Origin: Rhizomicrobium electricum
GTDB lineage: Bacteria; Pseudomonadota; Alphaproteobacteria; Micropepsales; Micropepsaceae
Assembly (NCBI RefSeq): GCF_011762045.1
Contig: NZ_JAASQS010000012.1
Location: forward strand, 62,001-126,000
Length of the DNA: 64,000 bases
Direction: 5' to 3'
Shown: positions 52,774-61,762 of the stretch, piece after piece
Numbering within the stretch: position 1 is the first letter of the stretch
Layout of the letters: every line of letters begins with the position of its first letter
Notes under the pieces: generated by a model
What the model saw: only the letters and a program-made list of their open reading frames with translations
The model's database searches: none
Told to the model about the DNA's origin: nothing
Made by a program: the position numbers and the translations under genes

Positions 52774-54132
52774 CTATCGTGCCTTCCTGAGCGTGACGGC
52801 GAGGTAGGGAGCAGGGCTCATCCCTTTTCCGTTTTTCGGCCGTAATTCAAAATATAACCTCGGCTCGTGGTCAAATTTCGGCATAACGCCGACCGGCTCC
52901 CCCGCTAGAACGGCGTCACCGGACCGCACATCGAACCGGTCCAACCCTGCCAGAAGCACATCGTAACCAGCCCCGATCTCCAGGATCAATACGCGACCGG
53001 CCTTACCGGACTGTCCGGCGAAAATAACGTTGCCGTCGGCCGGTGCGACCACGGTGGCGCCGGATACTGTCGCAAATGTAATGCCAGGCGCCGTGGAACC
53101 GCCGACGCCGTCGACTCCGCCGGAATTGTAGGCACCAACAACAGGTGACCTCAGCCAGCCCTTGCCGCGAGGGGCGTTTACCGTAATGACCGCGGGACTG
53201 GACGGTGCCGCACGCAACTGTGCCACCTTCTTAAGCAATGTCTGCAGATCGACCGCCTGCGACGCAATGGTATCGAGACGGGTCTTTAGAACTCCATAAC
53301 GCGCGGCGGCGAGATCGGCCTGCTGGCGTTTGACGGCGAGGAGGCGGTCGAGATCGGCATTGGCCTGGGTCAGAGCCATGGCGTTCCGGGTCGCTTCTGC
53401 CCGGCGCTGGGTCAATTCTGCCCTGGTCCGCTTGAGCGCCGCGATCCGCCGCGCCAGCGTCGCCGCCTCGGTGTAACGGGGCGGCAGCCAGGCCCCCAAA
53501 AGCATCGCGGCGCGGGAGGCGCCCAAGGCATCGCCCGGCCGCACCGCCATCGCCGGCGGATTGTCGTGATTGACCCGCTCGACCAGCGCCAGGAGCCGGA
53601 TCACCGTGCCCCGGTCCTGCTCGAAACTGGCCGACAACCTTGCGTAGTCGGCCGTCAGCCGTTCGACCGTTGCGTCGATCGCCATTTTTTCGCGTTCGAG
53701 GCTTTCGATCCGGGCCGCGCTGTCGACCAGCTGTTTCTGCAGCGCGGCCGTCTGGCGCGCGAGGTCGTCGGACGCCTTTTTGGCGGTATCGAGGGCGGGT
53801 TTGTTCTTGGCGACTTCGCCCGCCAGATTTTTGTACCGGTCGGTGGCGGAGGGCCGCGGCTGATCCAGGTACTGCTTCAGCGGCACCGCCTTCTGCATGT
53901 CCGCGTCGGAAATGCCGTCGGAGGAAGGCGCGGATTTGGCTGGCGGTGGAGAATTCTGCGCCTGTTTGACGGCCGGGCGCGGGTGCGGCATGGGCGCACG
54001 GGCTCCGGCGGCAACGCTTGCCGCCAGAACCGCTATTGCACCCACAACGAGAAGGTTAGGCCTTCTTGGTCTGGGCTTTGACCGCGTTGATGCGCCGCTC
54101 AAGCTCCGCCGGGTCCCCAAGGAATTTCGCAT
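52774..54132 (-). CDS. EnvC-like murein hydrolase activator (degenerate M23)
   Basis: Predicted periplasmic activator of peptidoglycan amidases, up to 452 residues. An Arg-rich N-terminus and hydrophobic signal (about 27-46) are followed by a long coiled coil (about 100-310) and a C-terminal LytM-type domain. In the LytM part the usual metal-binding His residues are missing (LEIGAGYDVLLAGLD, LYFELRP), as in EnvC, so it probably activates rather than cuts. The start is uncertain: 54132 overlaps gpmA by 77 bases, while a GTG at 54045 would avoid overlap. Followed at once by ctpA. Confidence 0.8.
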   Translation of the reverse strand: MRNSLGTRRSLSGASTRSKPRPRRPNLLVVGAIAVLAASVAAGARAPMPHPRPAVKQAQNSPPPAKSAPSSDGISDADMQKAVPLKQYLDQPRPSATDRYKNLAGEVAKNKPALDTAKKASDDLARQTAALQKQLVDSAARIESLEREKMAIDATVERLTADYARLSASFEQDRGTVIRLLALVERVNHDNPPAMAVRPGDALGASRAAMLLGAWLPPRYTEAATLARRIAALKRTRAELTQRRAEATRNAMALTQANADLDRLLAVKRQQADLAAARYGVLKTRLDTIASQAVDLQTLLKKVAQLRAAPSSPAVITVNAPRGKGWLRSPVVGAYNSGGVDGVGGSTAPGITFATVSGATVVAPADGNVIFAGQSGKAGRVLILEIGAGYDVLLAGLDRFDVRSGDAVLAGEPVGVMPKFDHEPRLYFELRPKNGKGMSPAPYLAVTLRKAR

Positions 54133-54817
54133 CCGCGGCCTTCCAGTCCGCGTTGAGACGATAGGCCTTTGGAATACCCGTCGGCAAATCGACTTCGGTG
54201 ATTTCGTTGTCGCCGACGCCTTCGAGATACTTCAACAAAGCGCGCAGCGAATTGCCGTGGGCGGCAATGATCACCCGCTTGCCGGCCTTGAGGTCGGGCA
54301 GGATCGCGTTTTCCCAATAGGGCATGACGCGGGCGAGCACGTCTTTCAGGCTTTCCGACTTCGGCAGCTCGGCCGGATCGATATCCTTGTAGCGGCGGTC
54401 GTGGCCGGGGAAGTCTTCCGAAGCGGTATCGACCGGCGGCGGCGGCACGTCATAGGAACGGCGCCAGATCTTGACCTGATCGGGGCCGAACTTTTCGACC
54501 GCTTCCATCTTGTTCTTGCCCTGCAGCGCGCCGTAGTGGCGTTCGTTGAGGCGCCAATGCTTCTTGATCGGCATCCACACCGCGTCCATCTCGTCGAGGG
54601 CGAGATAAAGGGTCTGGTTGGCGCGGGTGAGCAGCGAGCAGTGGGCGACGTCGAAGGCAAAACCGTCATTCTTGAGGGTGACGCCGGCCGCCTTGGCTTC
54701 GCCGATGCCTTTTTCCGACAGCCGGCAGTCGCGCCAGCCGGTGAACAGGTTCAGCTTGTTCCACTCGCTCTCGCCGTGGCGCACGATGACCAGCTGATAG
54801 TCGCTGTATTGTCCCAT
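54056..54817 (-). CDS. gpmA: 2,3-bisphosphoglycerate-dependent phosphoglycerate mutase
   Basis: Predicted glycolytic enzyme interconverting 3- and 2-phosphoglycerate, 253 residues, full length. The phospho-histidine H14 is in VRHGESEWN, followed by NLFTGW, LNERHYGALQG with the acid Glu, and the second His in AAHGNSLRALLKYLEG. Upstream 54818-54951 separates it from the divergent RhuM-family gene. Its 3' end may overlap the envC-like gene. Confidence 0.95.
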   Translation of the reverse strand: MGQYSDYQLVIVRHGESEWNKLNLFTGWRDCRLSEKGIGEAKAAGVTLKNDGFAFDVAHCSLLTRANQTLYLALDEMDAVWMPIKKHWRLNERHYGALQGKNKMEAVEKFGPDQVKIWRRSYDVPPPPVDTASEDFPGHDRRYKDIDPAELPKSESLKDVLARVMPYWENAILPDLKAGKRVIIAAHGNSLRALLKYLEGVGDNEITEVDLPTGIPKAYRLNADWKAADAKFLGDPAELERRINAVKAQTKKA

Positions 54818-54951
54818 CGCTCTTTCCTTAGGTGATTTCGGGGGTCTTTTAGCGCAGGGACCGGCCGAAGAAAGGTCCTTTTGGGGGCTAGAGGGTCGCG
54901 GGGCGCGAATCGCCCTATTAGAGTGGGGGAAAACGGGAACGAGGCGGCGCC

Positions 54952-56001
54952 ATGGCCGGTGAAATCGTCCTTTACAACACGGAAGACGGCCGGACCCGGA
55001 TCGAACTCAAGGTCGACGGTGGCACGGTTTGGCTGAGCCAAGCCGAGATGGCCGATTTATTCCAAACGACCAAACAAAACATCAGCTTACACCTCAAAAT
55101 CCTGTTCCAAGACGGCGAATTGGAGGCTGATTCAGTTGTCAAGGATTACTTGACAACTGCCATCGACGGGAAAGCTTACCGGACCAAGCACTACCGGCTG
55201 GAAGCAATCCTCGCTGTCGGTTACCGGGTCCGAAGTCCGCGCGGGACCCAATTCCGGCGCTGGGCGACCACCGTTTTGCAGGAGTATCTGATCAAGGGCT
55301 TCGCGCTCGACGACCAGCGGTTGCGGGAGCCTGTGGGCGGTTGGGATTATTTCGACGAACTCCTCGTCCGCATCCGAGCCATCCGGGCCTCGGAAAAACG
55401 GTTCTACCAGAAAGTCCGCGACCTATTCGCGACCGCGGTTGATTACGACAAGACCGCCGAAACCGCCCGCGCCTTCTTCCAGGCGATCCAGAACAAGATG
55501 CTCTGGGCCGTCACCGGCCAGACCGCCGCCGAACTGATCGTTGCGCGTGCCGATCCTTCCGCCTCGAATATGGGACTGACGACTTGGACCGGCGAGCGCG
55601 TACGCAAAGGCGATGTTTCGACGGCCAAAAACTACCTTGCCGAGCCGGAGGCACGCGAACTCGACCGCCTTGTTTCTGCATTTCTCGACCTTGCCGAAGA
55701 TCGTGCCCAGCGTCACCAGCAGACGACCATGGCCGATTGGGTGGCGTTCACCGATCAATATTTGAAACTGGCCGAACGCGCGGTGCTGACCCACGCCGGC
55801 AGCGTCAGCCACGACGACATGCTGAAGATTGTCGATGCGCGTTACGCCGCTTTCGAGAAGGCCCACAGAGAAAGTGAACGCAGCAAAGCTGAAGTAGAGT
55901 ACGAACGCGAGACCGAAATGGAATTGCGCCGAATCGCAGACCAAGCCGTGCAGGCCCAACGGCTGACGGGAAAATCTTCCGGCAAGAAACGTCAACTCTG
56001 A
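54952..56001 (+). CDS. RhuM-family protein (accessory)
   Basis: A 349-residue protein of the RhuM (PF13310-type) family: N-terminal VWLSQAEMADLFQTTKQNISLHL looks like a DNA-binding helix-turn-helix, then AYRTKHYRLEAILAVGYRVRSPRGTQFRRWAT, the family signature shared with phage antirepressor-like proteins. The C-terminal 90 residues are a charged helix. GAGG precedes the ATG. It has more A/T-rich stretches than its neighbours (55040-55160) and sits between housekeeping and flagellar genes, both signs of transfer. RhuM proteins are found in pathogenicity and defence islands. The molecular function is not established. Confidence 0.8.
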   Translation: MAGEIVLYNTEDGRTRIELKVDGGTVWLSQAEMADLFQTTKQNISLHLKILFQDGELEADSVVKDYLTTAIDGKAYRTKHYRLEAILAVGYRVRSPRGTQFRRWATTVLQEYLIKGFALDDQRLREPVGGWDYFDELLVRIRAIRASEKRFYQKVRDLFATAVDYDKTAETARAFFQAIQNKMLWAVTGQTAAELIVARADPSASNMGLTTWTGERVRKGDVSTAKNYLAEPEARELDRLVSAFLDLAEDRAQRHQQTTMADWVAFTDQYLKLAERAVLTHAGSVSHDDMLKIVDARYAAFEKAHRESERSKAEVEYERETEMELRRIADQAVQAQRLTGKSSGKKRQL

Positions 56002-56055
56002 CTGCACATATGTGGAGAAGCTTGCATTGCACAGGCGGCTGCCATACCGCAGCGG

Positions 56056-56307
56056 TTAATCCAATTCAGTTCCGTCCGGAAGAACGGTGATGAAACCTTC
56101 GGCCCAACCGAGATGGTTAGGAGTTGGATCGACCATCCATTCGCCAATTGAAAATCCATCGGGATGGCTGCGAAAACCCGGTTGATCGCGAACGCGTTCT
56201 AGCGCTGTTTCGGCTTTTTCGCGTGTGCTGAAAACGCCAATGATTTTCAGGTCCTCGTGACCGTCATCAAAATCGTGCGTATGTTCGAGTACGTAGACGA
56301 CTTCCAT
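56056..56307 (-). CDS. DUF7336-like small protein
   Basis: An 83-residue soluble protein beginning MEVVYVLEHTHDFDDGHEDLKIIGVFSTREKAE, a pattern I associate with the DUF7336 family, followed by PGFRSHPDGFSIGEW and EGFITVLPDG. Convergent with the RhuM-family gene, 54 bases apart. No strong ribosome-binding site. Function unknown. Such small proteins are often immunity or accessory factors in variable regions. Confidence 0.6.
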   Translation of the reverse strand: MEVVYVLEHTHDFDDGHEDLKIIGVFSTREKAETALERVRDQPGFRSHPDGFSIGEWMVDPTPNHLGWAEGFITVLPDGTELD

Positions 56308-56795
56308 ATAGTGGAATCTCAGAGCCGGCCTGCGGCGCAGAATATCATCCGCTGATATTGATTAAACCGAACTGGGTACGTTGGCGTCCAACAATCGACG
56401 CTGACACGAAAACTGTCACACACCCCTTGCCGTTCGGCAGAGCCGCCCTACATCCATAGGGTGTTGTTTGACCGCACCGGAAACACCAGAGATTGCAACG
56501 CAGGCGCATGTGCGCGTCACTCTAGTTTAGAGCGATTCGAATTCGATTCGGGACGCGCCGCTTGTTTTATGGGGGGCCCCTCCCCTGGGGCCTCCCGCGG
56601 AATCCGCAATAACAATTATATTGCTGGATGGCGTGCGTCCCTCCCGGCAAGGCAAAATCGGCCGGGAAAATCCTGCCGGGAGGCCGGAAGCAGGCCCCGA
56701 AGCCTTATTTCAAGACCTTGGTTTTGCTGGAGAATTCCTACCGTCCTCGCGGCATGAAACTGGCAAGAGACGAGCCGGATATCCGGGTGAAATCT
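56308..56795. other. Non-coding interval upstream of flgI
   Basis: I see no credible gene. It contains a GGCCCC/GGGGCC hairpin at 56575-56592, a CGAATTCG-centred palindromic patch at 56537-56546 and A/T-rich patches. A CAC-CTTGC sequence near 56407-56430 resembles a sigma-54 site but with the wrong spacing. The flgI promoter must be here or further upstream. Confidence 0.4.
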
Positions 56796-57908
56796 ATGCG
56801 TCTCGTGCAGAAGTTCGTTATCGCAGCCCTCGCAACCCTCCTCGCCGCCGAGCCGGCCGTCGCCCTGTCGCGGGTCAAGGACCTCGTCAGCGTCGAAGGC
56901 ATTCGCGAAAACATGCTGGTCGGGTACGGCCTGGTGGTCGGGCTCAACGGGTCGGGCGACTCCCTGAAGAACGCGCCGTTCACCCAGCAATCGATCCAGA
57001 CCATGCTCGAGCGCATGGGCGTCAACACCCGCGGCCAGACCATGCAGACCAAGAACACCGCCGCGGTGATGGTCACGGCCAAGCTGCCGGCCTTTGCCGC
57101 CAACGGCACCGGGGTCGACGTCTCGGTCAGCGCCATGGGCGATGCCAAGTCGCTGCAAGGCGGCACCCTCCTCGTCACCACCCTGTTCGGCGCCGACGGC
57201 CAGATCTACGCTTTGGCGCAAGGCCCGGTGAATGTCGGCGGCTTCTCGGCCCAGGGCGACGGCGGATCGGTCACCAAGAACGTGCCGACGGCCGGACGCA
57301 TTCCCAACGGCGCCATCGTCGAACGCGAAATCGGCTTCAATCTCGCTTCCGAACACAATCTGAAGCTGGCACTGCACAATCCCGATTTCACCACTGCCTC
57401 GCGCATCGCCAGCGCGGTCAACAGCTTCATCGGGATGCCGGTCGCCACCACGGCCGATCCCTCGACCGTGCAGCTTGCCGTTCCCGCCGACTACAAAGGC
57501 GGCGTCATCGGCCTGTTGACCGACATCGAACAGATCAAGGTCGCCACCGATACCCCCGCCAAGGTCATCATCAACGAAGCGACCGGCGTGATCGTGATGG
57601 GTTCCGACGTGCGCATCTCCACCGTCGCCATCGCCCAGGGCAACCTGACCATCAAGGTCACCGAAACGCCGGAAGTGAGCCAGCCGGGCCCGCTTTCGGG
57701 CGGCACCACCCAGGTCACGCCGCGCACCAAGATCGACATCGACGACGGCAAGAGCAAGAAGATGGTCGTGATGCACGAAGGCGTGTCGCTGCAGAACCTG
57801 GTCGACGGGCTCAATGCCCTCGGCGTCGGCCCGCGCGACATCATCTCCATCCTTCAGGCGATCAAGGCCGCCGGCGCGCTCCAGGCCGACATCCAGGTGA
57901 TCGGATAA
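56796..57908 (+). CDS. flgI: Flagellar P-ring protein FlgI
   Basis: Predicted P-ring subunit in the periplasm around the rod, 370 residues from the ATG at 56796, which begins a signal peptide (1-24, AVAL). Conserved features: SRVKDLVSVEGIRENMLVGYGLVVGLNGSGDS in the N-terminal part, GRIPNGAIVERE, INEATGVIVMG and the C-terminal LVDGLNALGVGPRDIISILQAIKAAGAL. An in-frame start at 56628 adds unrelated residues. First gene of flgI, rod-binding protein and FlgN-like protein. Confidence 0.95.
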   Translation: MRLVQKFVIAALATLLAAEPAVALSRVKDLVSVEGIRENMLVGYGLVVGLNGSGDSLKNAPFTQQSIQTMLERMGVNTRGQTMQTKNTAAVMVTAKLPAFAANGTGVDVSVSAMGDAKSLQGGTLLVTTLFGADGQIYALAQGPVNVGGFSAQGDGGSVTKNVPTAGRIPNGAIVEREIGFNLASEHNLKLALHNPDFTTASRIASAVNSFIGMPVATTADPSTVQLAVPADYKGGVIGLLTDIEQIKVATDTPAKVIINEATGVIVMGSDVRISTVAIAQGNLTIKVTETPEVSQPGPLSGGTTQVTPRTKIDIDDGKSKKMVVMHEGVSLQNLVDGLNALGVGPRDIISILQAIKAAGALQADIQVIG

Positions 57909-57918
57909 GGAAACCGCG

Positions 57919-58281
57919 ATGAGCGATGTGGCAACCCAAGGCATGACGGCGATCCAGGCGGCACAGATCCGTACCCCTGCCGCCACCGGCTCGCGCGCCC
58001 AGATCCAGAGCAAGGCGCAGGAATTCGAAGGGGTCTTCGTCGCCCAGATGCTGGGTCAGATGTTCGAAGGCATTTCCACCGACGGTCCGTTCGGCGGCGG
58101 CCAGGGCGAGCAGATGTTCCGCTCGCTGATGATGGACGAATACGGCAAGCAGATCGCCAAGCAAGGCGGCATCGGCATCGCAACGTCGGTCACCAGCGAA
58201 CTTCTCAAACATCAGGAAGCGGCCAACGCCGCTGCCACTCCTGCAGACGGGACGAACCCGACCGAGGCGACCAAGCAATGA
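57919..58281 (+). CDS. flgJ: Rod-binding protein (FlgJ N-domain type)
   Basis: A 120-residue protein matching the rod-binding N-terminal domain of FlgJ, without the muramidase domain, as is usual in Alphaproteobacteria. The core QEFEGVFVAQMLGQMFEGISTDGPFGGGQGEQMFRSLMMDEYGKQIAKQGGIGIA (about 34-88, quoted here only as start FEGVFVAQML and end GIGIA) is diagnostic. AAGGAA precedes the ATG, 10 bases after flgI. Its stop overlaps the next start (ATGA). Confidence 0.85.
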   Translation: MSDVATQGMTAIQAAQIRTPAATGSRAQIQSKAQEFEGVFVAQMLGQMFEGISTDGPFGGGQGEQMFRSLMMDEYGKQIAKQGGIGIATSVTSELLKHQEAANAAATPADGTNPTEATKQ

Positions 58282-58706
58282 GTGCGGAAAGCGAACAAGC
58301 CGAACGGCTGATCCTCCTGGCCCAGCGCCTGATGGATGCGATCCAGGCCGATATCGAGGCGCTGCGCACCGGCAATCCGCAAGGCATGCGCTCGCTCGAT
58401 CCGGAAGTGCAGAAACTCCTCTTGATGTACGGCCGCGAGGTCCAGGCCGTCGATACCGCGCGTTCGAAATCGCTGCCGACCGAGTTGAAGAAGCGCCTCG
58501 TCGGCGCCACCGGCAAGTTCCGCGAAATGCTGGGATTGCAGCAGCGTCTTCTTACCCGCATGCGCAACGCCTCGGAAGGCATCGTCAAGGCGGTCGCCGA
58601 CGAAGTGCAGCGCCAGCGTGCCCCCACCGTCACCTATGCGCCGGCACAAGCCGCGGGCCGCTATCGCCAGACCAGCGTGCCCATGATCTTCAACGGCGTG
58701 GTGTGA
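58278..58706 (+). CDS. FlgN-like flagellar protein
   Basis: A 142-residue mostly helical protein with a coiled-coil N-terminal half and a C-terminal end SVPMIFNGVV. Length, helical makeup and position after the rod-binding gene fit the FlgN/FlbY-like group found in alphaproteobacterial flagellar operons. The primary sequence gives no sure match. Coupled to the preceding gene by an ATGA overlap and followed by a strong terminator. Confidence 0.6.
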   Translation: MSAESEQAERLILLAQRLMDAIQADIEALRTGNPQGMRSLDPEVQKLLLMYGREVQAVDTARSKSLPTELKKRLVGATGKFREMLGLQQRLLTRMRNASEGIVKAVADEVQRQRAPTVTYAPAQAAGRYRQTSVPMIFNGVV

Positions 58707-58722
58707 CTCCCAGCCGAAACGA

Positions 58723-58761
58723 AAACGGCCGCGGGGCACTCCCGCGGCCGTTTTTGTTTTG
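58723..58761 (+). terminator. Rho-independent terminator of the flgI operon
   Basis: An 11-base GC stem (ACGGCCGCGGG and complement) with a GCACT loop is followed by TTTTTGTTTT. It lies 17 bases after the FlgN-like stop and faces the 3' end of the convergent flaEY-like gene, for which the left flank GAAAA is weaker. Confidence 0.88.
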
Positions 58762-58773
58762 CCGTCGCCTTTA

Positions 58774-61659
58774 TCAGGCCGACAGAATGCTGAGCGCCAG
58801 GCTGGCGTTGGCGTTGAGATTGTTGTTGTAGCTGGTCATCGCCGCCGACACGGTCTGGTTCGAGGTCTTGGTCTTCGTGGTGTCGGTGGTGCTCGACGCC
58901 GTCGTGTTGGTGGTCTGATAGATCTTCTGGATCGCGCTCAGCGAATTGAGCAGCTGGGCCCGCGCCGCGCCGGCACCGGTGCTGGTCGAAATATCGAGAT
59001 TGCTGGCCAAGCCCACGGCGTAGGTTTTCGAAGTGTCGGTAGACTTCGTATCGCTGGACGACTTGTTGGTAGCCGCCTTCGACAACGTCTGCTCGGCAAT
59101 GCCAAGGCGTCCCAGCGCGTCGAACTGGCTCGTGCCTTGAACAATCTTCGAAGCGATACCGCTCTTGGCATCTCCGGGCACGACGACGTCGCTGGTTCCG
59201 GAAAGCAGCTTGAGGGTCGCGCCGGCGCTGGCCTCGATCTTGAGCGAAGCACCGCCGGAACCGTAGGCCACCGAGGCCTTGCCCTTGCTGCCAAGCTGCG
59301 CGTTCAGCTTGGTGCACAAGGTCGACAGCGTCTCGCCCTTGTCGATGGTGATCTTGAAGGTGCGGCCGGCATCGCCCTCGATTTGGACCTTGAAGAAGTC
59401 GCCTGCGCGCAATGTGGTGTTGTTGGCGAGAGCGTTGTCCTGCTTGCCCTGCACCTGCCCCGAAGGCAGGCCGAGCGCATCGAGCACGCTGGATCCACTG
59501 GAGGCGAAGGCAACACCGCTGCCCACCGACTGGCCGTCCTTGCCGCCGTACTGGCGCACCCAGTTGACCGAACCGTCGGTGGCAACCGCGGCCACGAACA
59601 TGTTGGTCGTGTCTTTCCGAATGGTCGAATTGCCCGCGAAGGTGCCCGACGTGGAACCGGCGACGTAGACCGTTCCGTCATCGCCGACGGTCAGCGCCGC
59701 CCCCTTGTCGGTACCTGACGTGCCGAGATAGGTCAGCTTGGCGGTATCGATCGTCGTACCTTGATCGGCGGCGGTGAACAGGAACGCATCGGTCGCGCCC
59801 GACGCCGACGTGCCGCCGGTGGTCGTGGCATTGAGGCTCGAACTCGACGTCGTGCCCGAAACGTAGACTTTGCCGTCTTTGACGGACAGGCCCGAGATGG
59901 CGCCGCCGGCACCGAGCGCGCCCATGTCGTAAGTCCAGGCCGCGGCCTGGGTCGTGTCGCCGCCGGTATACTTGGTCAGGATGGCGTGGCCGTCCTGAAC
60001 CGAGGCAACGACGAGATCGCCCGCATCGGTCGTGGTCGTGGCCGACACTGTGTCGGAACCCGAGGTGCCGAACTGCTTTTCCGAAAGGATCTTGCCTTTG
60101 TTGGAAATCGTGGCGAGGTAGGCGTCGTTGCCACCTTGGTTGACCTGACCGGAGCCGATGACCTTGGATGTCGTGCCGCCGATATAAACGGTGCCATCGG
60201 TGCCGACGCTGACTGAAGTGGCGCTGTTCTCGTTAAGAGTGGGGATCTGCGTCGACCACACTTGGTTGCCGTACTGGTCGTATTGCGCGGCATAACTGTC
60301 GGCTTTGGTATTGGGCAGCTGCGTCGAAGTCACAGGCGCGGTTGAAGATCCGACGATCGTCACCCCACCGTTCGGGTTGAGCGCCATCGCGGCGCCGGTC
60401 GCCGTGCCGCTCGAGCCCAGCATGCGCTGCCACAGGACGTTGCCAGCCGAATCGTATTTGGTGAGATAGGCGTCCTGGTCGCCCTGGTTCAGTTCGGAGC
60501 CAAGATCGCCCGTCACCGTTCCCAGCATGTAAATGTTGCCCGACGCGTCGACCACAGTCGAACTCGCCGTGGAGGTGCCGTTGGTCGGCGCCATGGTGCG
60601 GGCGTACTCCGACGTCGGATCACCCGATGAAAGATCGCTCAGCTTGATCAGGCGGCCCTGATTGTCGACCGCCGAATCTTTGGTCGCACTGGTCAGACCG
60701 GTGGTCGCCGAAACATAGAGCGACGGCGTCGAAGCGGCCGACAGCGATACTTTCTCGTTCGTACCGGGCGCAACTTCGAGCGAATAAGCCTGCTTGGCCT
60801 TGTCCGCCGTTTTGGTGGCGGCAATATCGCCAGCCGTCATCGTTTTCTTGAATCGTGTGGTAACGCCGGCCGCCCGGAGCTGGTCGTTGACGTAGGAAAC
60901 GACATTGGACATCGTGAGGTCGCCATCGACCTTGGAAAGATCGATTTCGACGTCTTGCGCCGTGCCATTCTTGGTGACGCTGACCGTAAACTTGTCGGTT
61001 TTCGAGAGGCCCGACAGCGCATTGTTGATCGTATTGCCGTCGGCGAGCGTAGCGCTGACATAAGAGAACGTGGCGCTTGCCACCTTGGCGCTCGACGTTA
61101 CCGACGCGGCCGGCTCCTTGGCCTGCAGCGCGAAATTGTTGAAATCGGTCGAGGAAATGAAATCCTGGATTTCCTTCAAGCCGTTCTGGAAACGGGTGTT
61201 ATAACCCTCGCGCTGGCCGTCAGTGACATCGTCGCGCTTGGCCATGCTGGCAAGGTAGGAAAGATTGTTCACCGCCTGATAAAGCGCGAACAGCCGCTGA
61301 TTGTCCTGCTCGGTCTTGGTATCGCTGGTCGTGCCGGCCGTCACCGGGACCTTCGACAGATCGATGAACGACGCCTTCGTGTCGGTCTTAAGCAGCGGAT
61401 CGAGCATCGACGTCGCGGTCAGGACCTCGGCATCGCGCTGCTGCTGCGATGCGGTCTTGGTGCTCCACGGCGTGACGTCGTTGGCGGTGGCGCCTTTTTT
61501 CGAGGAATCCGATTTTGTGCTCGACGACGAAGACGAAGTCGTAGCCGCCGCACGCGTCGCCGCTGCGTTGGCCTTTGCGTTATAGTAGTTCAGCAGCGTC
61601 GACGTATCGAAGCTGACAATGGATGGTGTCGTCGTCATAATCGGAGTGCCAACACGCAC
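58774..61659 (-). CDS. flaEY: FlaEY-like protein with beta-propeller (SBBP) repeats
   Basis: A 961-residue Ser/Thr/Ala-rich protein. The N-terminal 190 residues are polar with a Ser run. Residues about 360-690 hold repeats of the SBBP type (ASGNIYMLGTVTG, DAYLTKYDSAGNVLWQRMLG, DGTVYIGGTTS, GGNDAYLATIS, DGTVYVAGSTSG), predicting a beta-propeller. The last 250 residues are flagellin- or hook-like (DALGLPSG, RAQLLNSLSAIQKIY). This order resembles Caulobacter FlaEY, a flagellar protein of unclear action. Start is uncertain: GTG at 61659 or ATG at 61638. Tandem CtrA boxes lie just upstream, with the TPR glycosyltransferase gene divergent. Confidence 0.65.
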   Translation of the reverse strand: MRVGTPIMTTTPSIVSFDTSTLLNYYNAKANAAATRAAATTSSSSSSTKSDSSKKGATANDVTPWSTKTASQQQRDAEVLTATSMLDPLLKTDTKASFIDLSKVPVTAGTTSDTKTEQDNQRLFALYQAVNNLSYLASMAKRDDVTDGQREGYNTRFQNGLKEIQDFISSTDFNNFALQAKEPAASVTSSAKVASATFSYVSATLADGNTINNALSGLSKTDKFTVSVTKNGTAQDVEIDLSKVDGDLTMSNVVSYVNDQLRAAGVTTRFKKTMTAGDIAATKTADKAKQAYSLEVAPGTNEKVSLSAASTPSLYVSATTGLTSATKDSAVDNQGRLIKLSDLSSGDPTSEYARTMAPTNGTSTASSTVVDASGNIYMLGTVTGDLGSELNQGDQDAYLTKYDSAGNVLWQRMLGSSGTATGAAMALNPNGGVTIVGSSTAPVTSTQLPNTKADSYAAQYDQYGNQVWSTQIPTLNENSATSVSVGTDGTVYIGGTTSKVIGSGQVNQGGNDAYLATISNKGKILSEKQFGTSGSDTVSATTTTDAGDLVVASVQDGHAILTKYTGGDTTQAAAWTYDMGALGAGGAISGLSVKDGKVYVSGTTSSSSLNATTTGGTSASGATDAFLFTAADQGTTIDTAKLTYLGTSGTDKGAALTVGDDGTVYVAGSTSGTFAGNSTIRKDTTNMFVAAVATDGSVNWVRQYGGKDGQSVGSGVAFASSGSSVLDALGLPSGQVQGKQDNALANNTTLRAGDFFKVQIEGDAGRTFKITIDKGETLSTLCTKLNAQLGSKGKASVAYGSGGASLKIEASAGATLKLLSGTSDVVVPGDAKSGIASKIVQGTSQFDALGRLGIAEQTLSKAATNKSSSDTKSTDTSKTYAVGLASNLDISTSTGAGAARAQLLNSLSAIQKIYQTTNTTASSTTDTTKTKTSNQTVSAAMTSYNNNLNANASLALSILSA

Positions 61660-61695
61660 TAACCCAGGAATCTCCGTATTTTGCCGCTCTCCAGC

Positions 61696-61711
61696 TTAAG
61701 GAGGGATTAAC
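61696..61711. promoter_or_regulatory. CtrA box 1 (TTAA-N7-TTAAC)
   Basis: TTAA at 61696-61699, seven bases, then TTAAC at 61707-61711: a perfect match to the CtrA consensus. On the minus strand an AAAATA about 20 bases further on (61680-61685 region) could be the -10 of the flaEY-like gene, putting this box over its -35. Confidence 0.75.
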
Positions 61712-61723
61712 ATCGGAACGTGC

Positions 61724-61739
61724 TTAACCGCCCCTTAAC
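61724..61739. promoter_or_regulatory. CtrA box 2 (TTAA-N7-TTAAC)
   Basis: TTAA at 61724-61727, seven bases, TTAAC at 61735-61739: a second perfect CtrA match, 28 bases from the first, in the same orientation. It lies 24 bases before the likely ATG of the TPR glycosyltransferase gene, so that message would be nearly leaderless if CtrA acts from the usual -35 position. Confidence 0.75.
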
Positions 61740-61762
61740 AGGGCGTGCGCGACAAAGCGGTC

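Noticed and set aside
56405..56430. Sigma-54-like CAC-CTTGC before flgI
   Set aside because: The -24 GG is not conserved and the spacing is two bases too long.
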